Shown piece after piece: positions 58,349 to 64,000 of a stretch of DNA of 64,000 nucleotides (position 1 is the first letter of the stretch; every line of letters starts with the position of its first letter). The translations under genes and the position numbers were made by a program. The DNA lies in contig OX421497.1 in assembly GCA_949126835.1 (NCBI GenBank), positions 25,895,612 through 25,959,611 on the forward strand, given 5' to 3'. The notes under the pieces are model-generated. The model was given only the letters and a program-made list of their open reading frames with translations, did no database searches and was not told the DNA's origin. This DNA is from Anisus vortex. Its lineage: Eukaryota; Mollusca; Gastropoda; Planorbidae.

Positions 58349-59985
58349 CAAGCCGTTATGTGCCCGGTCCTCCGAACCGGCTAAAAGTTATGTTTACATA
58401 CACTCTAAGTACTCAGGCAGTTATAATGAGATTGCCCGCATGACCTACGACACGAATTTAAACGTGAGGTAATTTTTTATTTGCCCGCTACAACATGAAT
58501 TACCCGTTAAAATCATTACTCATCACCCATTATAACAATTACAAAATTGCCCGCTATAAATTACGACGCAAATTAAAACATGAATATATTTTGTTCTATT
58601 CATTGATTAAGAACATTCGACAGTACTTTTATATTTTTTTAATGATTGTTTGATATATTTTTTTTACGACAAACATTAAGTCGCAGACCTATGTTGTGTT
58701 GTTTTTGTTTATTTGCTATTTATTTATTTATTGTTGCTTTGGAAGCAAACTTAGAATTAAATTTTCTATTCAACATGTAAAACAATAACAAATGAAACCC
58801 TTATGAAATAATGTTTATAAAACGTATTCGACACGAATTAAAACTTTAAAAATTTAGTTCCGGCAATTTGAACATTGCCCGGCAAATTAAACATTGCCCG
58901 GTAATTTAAACATTGCCCGGTAATTTAAACATTGCCCGGTATTATAAACATTGCCCGGTATTATAAACATTGCCCAGTAATTTAAACATTGCCCGGTAAT
59001 TTAAACATTGCCCGGTAATTTAAACATTGCCCGGTATTATAAACATTGCCCGGTATTATAAACATTGCCCGGTAATTTAAACATTGCCCGGTAATTTAAA
59101 CATTGCCCGGTATTATAAACATTGCCCGGTATTATAAACATTGCCCGGTAATTTAAACATTGCCCGGTAATTTAAACAATGGCCGTTACCTAATAAGCCT
59201 AAAGGTGCCCAGTTCTCGGAACTGGATAAAATAACCCATGGAGTTATAAACAATAGTCTTAAGCGGGGATAAAGTATTTTCTGGTAACTTATACCATTTA
59301 AATATTGCATTCCACAAATAACGACGCAAATTAAAACAAAATTTTGTTCCCTTCTTAAACGCATAAATACGCAAAATTTGATGACGCCATATAATTATAA
59401 GCTTAAATATAGAGTGTAACCAGGACCACTGCGTTTAAATAAGCTTAGTAAGGCGTCGGTATTACTTCCCGAAACAGAAAAAAAAATGCTAAATCTATTT
59501 GCTTTGTCCTATGTTTGTAAAGTTTTAAATTATTAATTAGCTTTAAGTCATGTATTCACAGTGTAAATTATTAAAGTAGTGATAGATTAAGAAAATCAAC
59601 TACAGTATTGGTAGTGTAAAGAATTTATGTTGTTTACGGCACGTAGACAATTTAAACATGAAGAGAATTTGTTCCCGTCATTGAGTTGAGATAATAAAAT
59701 CCATGCACATAGTTTGATGACGTCAATTTAAACATGAATGAAAAATGTCCCTTCATTGCTATAAAATCCATGCGCAAAGATCGATGACGTCATAAAAATA
59801 ATCTCAGCGCATCCTTTTTTTTCTAACTTTGTGACGAAAAACTATAAAAAGTTGTACTGGCAAAGACAATGTGAATCAAAAGTTGTGTTTTTTTCGCGTT
59901 TTTTGACCAAACTGACCACTGCGGTCATTTTAATTTTTTTAAAACCTTGACAGTGTTCACCGCCGTAACGCAAAGAATATTTGTG
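58349..59985 (-). mobile_element. Array unit 6, truncated at its 5' end
   Basis: The minisatellite has 16 copies (about 58865-59180). The unit breaks at ATATTTGTG (59985), losing roughly 100 bp of its 5' end. A TA/GATATAT microsatellite follows. Confidence 0.8.
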
Positions 59986-60033
59986 GATTTATATATATAT
60001 ATATGATATGATATGATATATATATATATCTAA
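59986..60033. repeat. TA/GATATA microsatellite
   Basis: Simple sequence between the truncated array unit and the next Helitron start. Confidence 0.85.
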
Positions 60034-60493
60034 TCTAATAATATTAAACGAGAAAAAATTGGGGGTATATTTGTGGGTTTGTTTGTTTGTTTGTTTATGT
60101 GTTTGTGTCAGCGTTCTCGAAAACGAGCCCAACGATTTTCGCGAAAATTGTCCTATTGATGTATTTTGGTGAGAAAATGCGTGTTAGATCAATCTCATTT
60201 CTTTTGAACCTCTGCTTGACCCTCAATTTTTGGAAAAACCACCGACCATTTCTAAAAATAGATTTTAAATTGGGCTAAAAGAAAAAAAAAGCATGTCATT
60301 GGATTCCCCATCTAGCGCGATCACGTTCAATACAACTCTTTTGACGTCACAATCAAGACGACTTTAATTTACTCTCAGCGCTTCGGTTATTCCCGTTTTA
60401 AAGCATTTAAATCGTTACCATTTTCGCCGCGCAATGAAATAAAATCAGCATGACATTGTATCATCAATAGAAAAAAAGTTAAGTTATGTTTTA

Positions 60494-60580
60494 ATCTTCT
60501 TTATAGAAGGAGCGTCTATAATGTATAAGATAAGATACGATGTGGTAAGATTAGTTTTATAGTTTATATTATGATTGAAA
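60494..60580 (+). mobile_element. Short 3' fragment of the 13-15 kb LINE family
   Basis: ATCTTCTTTATAGAAGGAGC followed by GTATAAGATAAGAT matches the 3' UTR of the LINE at 12975-15040. It is a strongly 5'-truncated insertion in the Helitron 5' region. Confidence 0.6.
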
Positions 60581-61121
60581 GAGTCCAAATTGATTTAGCC
60601 TAACCCTTACCGATACATCAAACAATTAGGGTACTATTAAAGTTGTGGAATACATTAAAACTTATATCGTTAATTGCATAGTTATGATGGTAAGTAATTT
60701 ATACAGTCTTTAAAGTTTTAACATTTACAACTTCAGGAAAATGCTTGGCAGACGAAAAAATAATAATTATATTTTAAACTTGAAAAAGAGAAAGGCATGG
60801 ACACAAGCCTATGTAGCGCCCCAGGGCTAAAGTTTCAGCGACGCACACTTGCATAATGTAACTGCTTCATGTAATACTATATTTAGGTAATATCTGCCGC
60901 CCCCCCCCCAGAAGTGTAGCCCCGAGCATATGCCCCCTCTGCTTCACCCCCCCCCCCCCTTCCCCATGTGAGGCCACTGCTGATGATAGTGCAGAAGCAG
61001 ACACTATTTCAAACATTATTTCTTGCATGACTTCGGATGTAAATGATTCAGTGGATACACATATAAAACCAAACAGAGCAGCCTACCTAAGGTGCATTAC
61101 CAATAATTAAAGAATAAACAA
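60581..61121 (+). other. Helitron interior without clear coding
   Basis: It contains two C homopolymer blocks (about 60900-60910 and 60946-60958) and a possible decayed N-terminal reading (about 60980-61080). No intact frame. Confidence 0.3.
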
Positions 61122-62134
61122 ATGTGTAGATTACAGCAACTAGAAAATGAAACTATAGATGAGACAGAAACAAGATTGGATTATCAAAGAAAGCGTAGGA
61201 CAAAACAATTAGAGGAAGAAACTGCAAAAGAACGAGAAGGACATTTGAAAGAAAAAGGAAAGCCGAGGAAAAAACAACTAGATATAGAACTTAAATTCAT
61301 GTTTCGCATTGGCTTCGTTGAACGTGAATGACGATCGGACAATCAATAGTCACGGGTGAATTTAAAAGTCCACAATACGGACAGATGTACTTCTTAGATT
61401 CAGATGACGCCGTCACCGAGCAACAGAAATATCCACTCAATTATGAAATCAGTCAATCTCTAATTAATTCATTGGAACAAATCATTAGATCAAGCAACTC
61501 TCTTGCACAGACTTTTATGATGATGAGAGAAGTGGAAGAAAAGGTCAACCGTCATGCTACTGAAGAAGGACATGCTCGAACGTATGTGCGGCTTATTTTC
61601 ACATCGCCAGAAAGATCCATATAAAAAAAACATAATGCACCTTTATCCGGCGAAGTATGTACTGTCGTTACATTAAATTCAGATCGAAGCAATCCAGATA
61701 ACGAAATGGTGGTTCATAAGCGTGTCCAAAATAATTTTACTTTGAAGAATTTAGACAGCCGCGTAGAGCCTTTTACTTACCCGCTGTTTTTTTTCTAAAG
61801 GGAGATTAGGCTTCTCTTTTGATATGCCTATAAAAACGCCTTGTGCGAGCCGACAGCACCTTACACGCTTTGAAATGGCCCAGTACCGTATTGCTTTTCC
61901 ACCCCATCTTACCAAAAACATACATTCTCAAGCTGACTGTGTTTGGTTCCTGATAAGCGAGAAATTAAATTCAATGCCCTGCATTTTGGAGGCCGGCTTT
62001 TTCAGCAGTATCTCGTGGATACGTACGTTCGAGTGGAACGTAAGCGTATTCAGTAGATCAAGAACAATCAAAAGAAGATACATGCTGACAAATACATAGG
62101 AGTCACCCGTTTTCTTCAAGATCTGGAAGAAAAG
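61122..62134 (+). pseudogene. Decayed Helitron Rep, first part
   Basis: The first frame (61122-61331) is Glu/Arg/Lys-rich like the N-terminus of other Helitron Reps. The next (61328-61624) has GQMYFLDSDDAV, NSLAQTFMMMREVEE and VNRHATEEGHA, a standard Helitron Rep segment. It continues through stops with NAPLSGEVCTVV, EPFTYPLFF, TRFEMAQYRIAF and, in a third frame, GGRLFQQYLVDTYVRVERKR (about 61990-62050). Multiple stops and shifts show it is dead. Confidence 0.8.
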
Positions 62135-62480
62135 AATAATAATAATAATAATAATAACGGTGCTTATATAGCGCATATCCCGTTGGTGACAGTTCTATGC
62201 GCAGACGACAGTAATACAGAATACAGACAGACAACGAAATATGTAGTAATACGCTAATTCTGCTGACAAATAGGTGAGTCTTCAGCCGGCTCCTGAAGGT
62301 GTCATAGCTAGGGCTCTGGCGAAGCTGTAATGGGAGGTGACTCCAAGCAGACGGTCCTGCGTAGGAAAATGAACGTTCACCAGCGGACACTAGCCTCACA
62401 CGTGGGATCCGCAGAGTGAGCGCGTCAGAAGCCGAACGAAGTGAGCGGGACTGGGTGTAGAGCTCCATACAAGAGCGAAG
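62135..62480 (-). mobile_element. CR1/L2-like LINE 3' fragment inside the Helitron Rep
   Basis: The minus strand encodes RSASDALTLRIPRVRLVSAGERSFSYAGPSAWSHLP and SRLKTHLFVS in pieces of the ORF2 C-terminus. The 3' end reads GCTATATAAGCACCGTT followed by (ATT)n, here (AAT)n at 62135. The Helitron Rep reading resumes right after 62480, so this is a clean later insertion. Confidence 0.85.
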
Positions 62481-62660
62481 ATAATGCTGATATTGGTGAA
62501 AGTATTATTCTACCCTCATCGTTTCCAGGCTTGAATAGAGACTACGGTGAACACTTTAAAGATGCTGTGGCTATTGTTCGCTGTTATGCTCTGCAATTTT
62601 GATTAGTCATAAAGAATCTCATTGAAGATGGAATTGTTCTACTAATAACAGCTTATCAAT
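62481..62660 (+). pseudogene. Decayed Helitron Rep, continued
   Basis: It resumes with SIILPSSFPGLNRDYGEHF and KDAVAIVRCYAL, equivalent to the LPAIFTGSPRQMQEYAQDAL block in the other Helitron, then decays. Confidence 0.75.
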
Positions 62661-62958
62661 GGGCATTAATTAAATTATATTACCAAGTAGGCTAATTGTT
62701 CTTTTGAAAGCCCTTAAAGCAGATTACAATAGATATTGTAATGAAAAAAAAAAGAGATGACTACAAAATACATTTGTAGGCCCATACCTGATTAAATATA
62801 CTCCCTGTAAATAGTAGCCTAAATTATATGCATGTATCTTATTGTTTACAATTTCTCTATTGTTTTAAAGATCTTTGATGTTAAAGATATGTATCAAATA
62901 TTCTAACAATATTATTAATTTCACTCTATAAAGACCGATCTCAGATCGGTCACCCCGA
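62661..62958. other. AT-rich sequence, nothing recognised
   Basis: No supported feature. It may be Helitron interior. Confidence 0.25.
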
Positions 62959-62961
62959 TAT

Positions 62962-63056
<95 letters not shown>

Positions 63057-63082
63057 GTATATACATACATATATATATCTAA
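62959..63082. repeat. (TA)n microsatellite with TATG interruptions
   Basis: About 120 bp of TA with occasional TATGTATA and CATA interruptions. Confidence 0.95.
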
Positions 63083-63394
63083 TCCATACATGGTTGTGAT
63101 GCTAATACATTCGTTATCATCATTGGCAGTAATAAAATTCGGCCTATGTGACGACCGATTCGTTACAATACACGTCACGATATCCCCAACAACAAAAGTT
63201 CTTATCTAGTATAAGAACTGTTAATAAGCGTTATTACGAGAACAATCGCGAGATTATATATATGCACCCAAAATGTTACAAGCCTAAAACTAAAATTAAG
63301 AGGTAAATTGAGATGTTTAAAACTGATCATGACAAAATATGTACACATTAAACAAGGAGGGCTACTTAGCAGAACGGATCCTATGACCTTAGCA
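63083..63394. other. Unassigned sequence
   Basis: No supported feature. Confidence 0.25.
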
Positions 63395-63610
63395 CACATG
63401 TACACACACGTATAAGCACACATGTACACACACATTTATCACACGTACAAACACACGCTCACACACATGTATACAGACTTGTACAAACACACAAGTACTC
63501 ACTCACGTTCTCACTAACGCACACACACGAACACTTATACACGCAAACAGATACAAGTACACACATATAAATGTACACAAACACTTACATAAACACACGC
63601 GTAAATACAT
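63395..63610. repeat. Imperfect (CA)n repeat region
   Basis: Degenerate ACACACATGTAC and ACACAAACACA motifs run for about 215 bp, a decayed CA microsatellite. Confidence 0.85.
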
Positions 63611-64000
63611 GCGCACATTATAACAAACACTAAAAAACTACTTCCTTACTAAAACGCTTAGTATATTAATCATTCATTTAAGGAATTTCACTACAAATAT
63701 TTGAGTTTTCAATAGACTAGAATAAAATGTACATTTAGGAAAAATGATGATAATATATTATTACTCATACAAACTCCAAATATAACCACAGAGGTTATTC
63801 CCAAAGTGTATTATACGTAAAGAAGAGCAATGATTGCACCGTATAATATCGATTAGAAAGATATGAAAAAAAAGCATTTAATATTAATAAAAAGAAAATA
63901 TTAATGTTAGGTGTTTTGATTACTAATTATTGGTAAAGAAAATAAAAAATAAATTAGCTCTCCTTAGTTTTTGACACAGCAATAAAAAATCGTAAACAAG
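63611..64000. other. AT-rich end of window
   Basis: Nothing recognised. Confidence 0.3.

Larger units (their letters stand above)
50168..59985 (-). repeat. Head-to-tail array of six non-autonomous Helitrons
   Basis: Six units of 1494, 1740, 1576, 1558, 1740 and at least 1637 bp follow one another in the same orientation as the autonomous Helitron. Each junction is the 12-bp TTTATATATATA (13 bp at 53426). On the minus strand each unit starts TCTCAAAAGGA or similar and ends with a hairpin (GCCGGTTCGGAGGACCGG type) plus CTTG; only the first junction has CTAG. Units share the 5' and 3' regions of 43587-50167 but lack Rep/Hel. The last is truncated at 59985. Confidence 0.85.
60034..62660 (+). mobile_element. 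Second, older Helitron, plus strand
   Basis: It starts A|TCTAATAATATTAAACGAG, nearly identical for about 400 bp to 36839-37265, and carries a decayed Rep N-terminal region on the same strand. It is interrupted by two LINE fragments (about 60490-60545 and 62135-62480). The 3' end was not identified. The terminal sequence differs from the 43587-50167 element, so this is another family. Confidence 0.7.

Noticed and set aside
50785..59374. Recurrent 60-117-residue open frames on both strands of the array units
   Set aside because: They recur only because the units repeat, differ in frame between units, show no domain, and run across non-coding Helitron ends and minisatellite. Not treated as genes.
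49813..59985. CRISPR-like array
   Set aside because: The repeats are 1.5-1.7 kb units with an internal contiguous 19-bp minisatellite. There are no unique spacers, and the context is eukaryotic.
62921..63178. Tyr-Ile-rich open frame near the window end
   Set aside because: Translation of a TA microsatellite.

Overview
This 64 kb window is AT-rich, intron-bearing animal DNA built almost entirely of transposable elements. A C-type-lectin gene and a decayed PAN/lectin-like gene are of the kind expanded in molluscs, and the mobile-element set (CR1/L2- and Jockey-like LINEs, tRNA-SINEs, hAT relics, Gypsy-type LTR elements, Helitrons) fits a gastropod mollusc. That assignment is an inference. No prokaryotic, organellar or rDNA sequence was seen.

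Layout. 0-12.5 kb: decayed LINE and hAT remnants, a 55-bp tandem repeat, then the last two exons of a secreted C-type lectin gene (6588-6761 and 11323-11450, + strand). Its 4.5 kb intron holds LINE fragments, two MITEs, microsatellites and a tRNA-like module. 13-15 kb: a minus-strand LINE. 15.6-30 kb: two young Gypsy-type LTR retrotransposons. One (15598-21914, minus strand) is internally deleted. The other (22841-29992, plus strand) has an open 1606-codon Gag-Pol in which integrase lies upstream of reverse transcriptase, the Gmr1-type order. Both have LTRs that start TGTTACGA, near-identical LTR pairs, 4-bp target duplications and tRNA-Pro-like primer sites. 31.6-32.8 kb: a broken minus-strand gene with a signal peptide, a PAN-like domain and a Ser/Thr-rich 7-residue repeat. 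33-43.6 kb: a LINE 3' end, two SINEs, a hAT element inserted in an older LINE copy, a Helitron 5' end, a third related LTR with its primer site, an RNase-H-LINE tail, a long MITE copy and a probable solo LTR.

43.6-60 kb is the most unusual part. A minus-strand autonomous Helitron (43587-50167) encodes Rep and PIF1-type helicase in pieces broken by two frameshifts and one nonsense codon. It has nine 57-bp TATA-containing repeats directly upstream of its start codon. On its 5' side it continues into six head-to-tail, same-orientation, 1.5-1.74 kb non-autonomous Helitron units (50180-59985). These share its 5' and 3' regions, are joined by a constant 12-13 bp TTTATATATATA linker, and each carries an internal 19-bp minisatellite of 5, 16, 8, 8, 16 and 16 copies. 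Beyond the array lies a second, older Helitron on the plus strand (from 60034), with a Rep gene remnant split by a LINE fragment. The window ends in TA and CA microsatellites.

How the parts may work together: the autonomous Helitron plausibly supplied Rep/helicase for the adjacent units, and the intact Gmr1-like element could supply enzymes to its deleted relative. Both are inferences from shared termini and primer sites.
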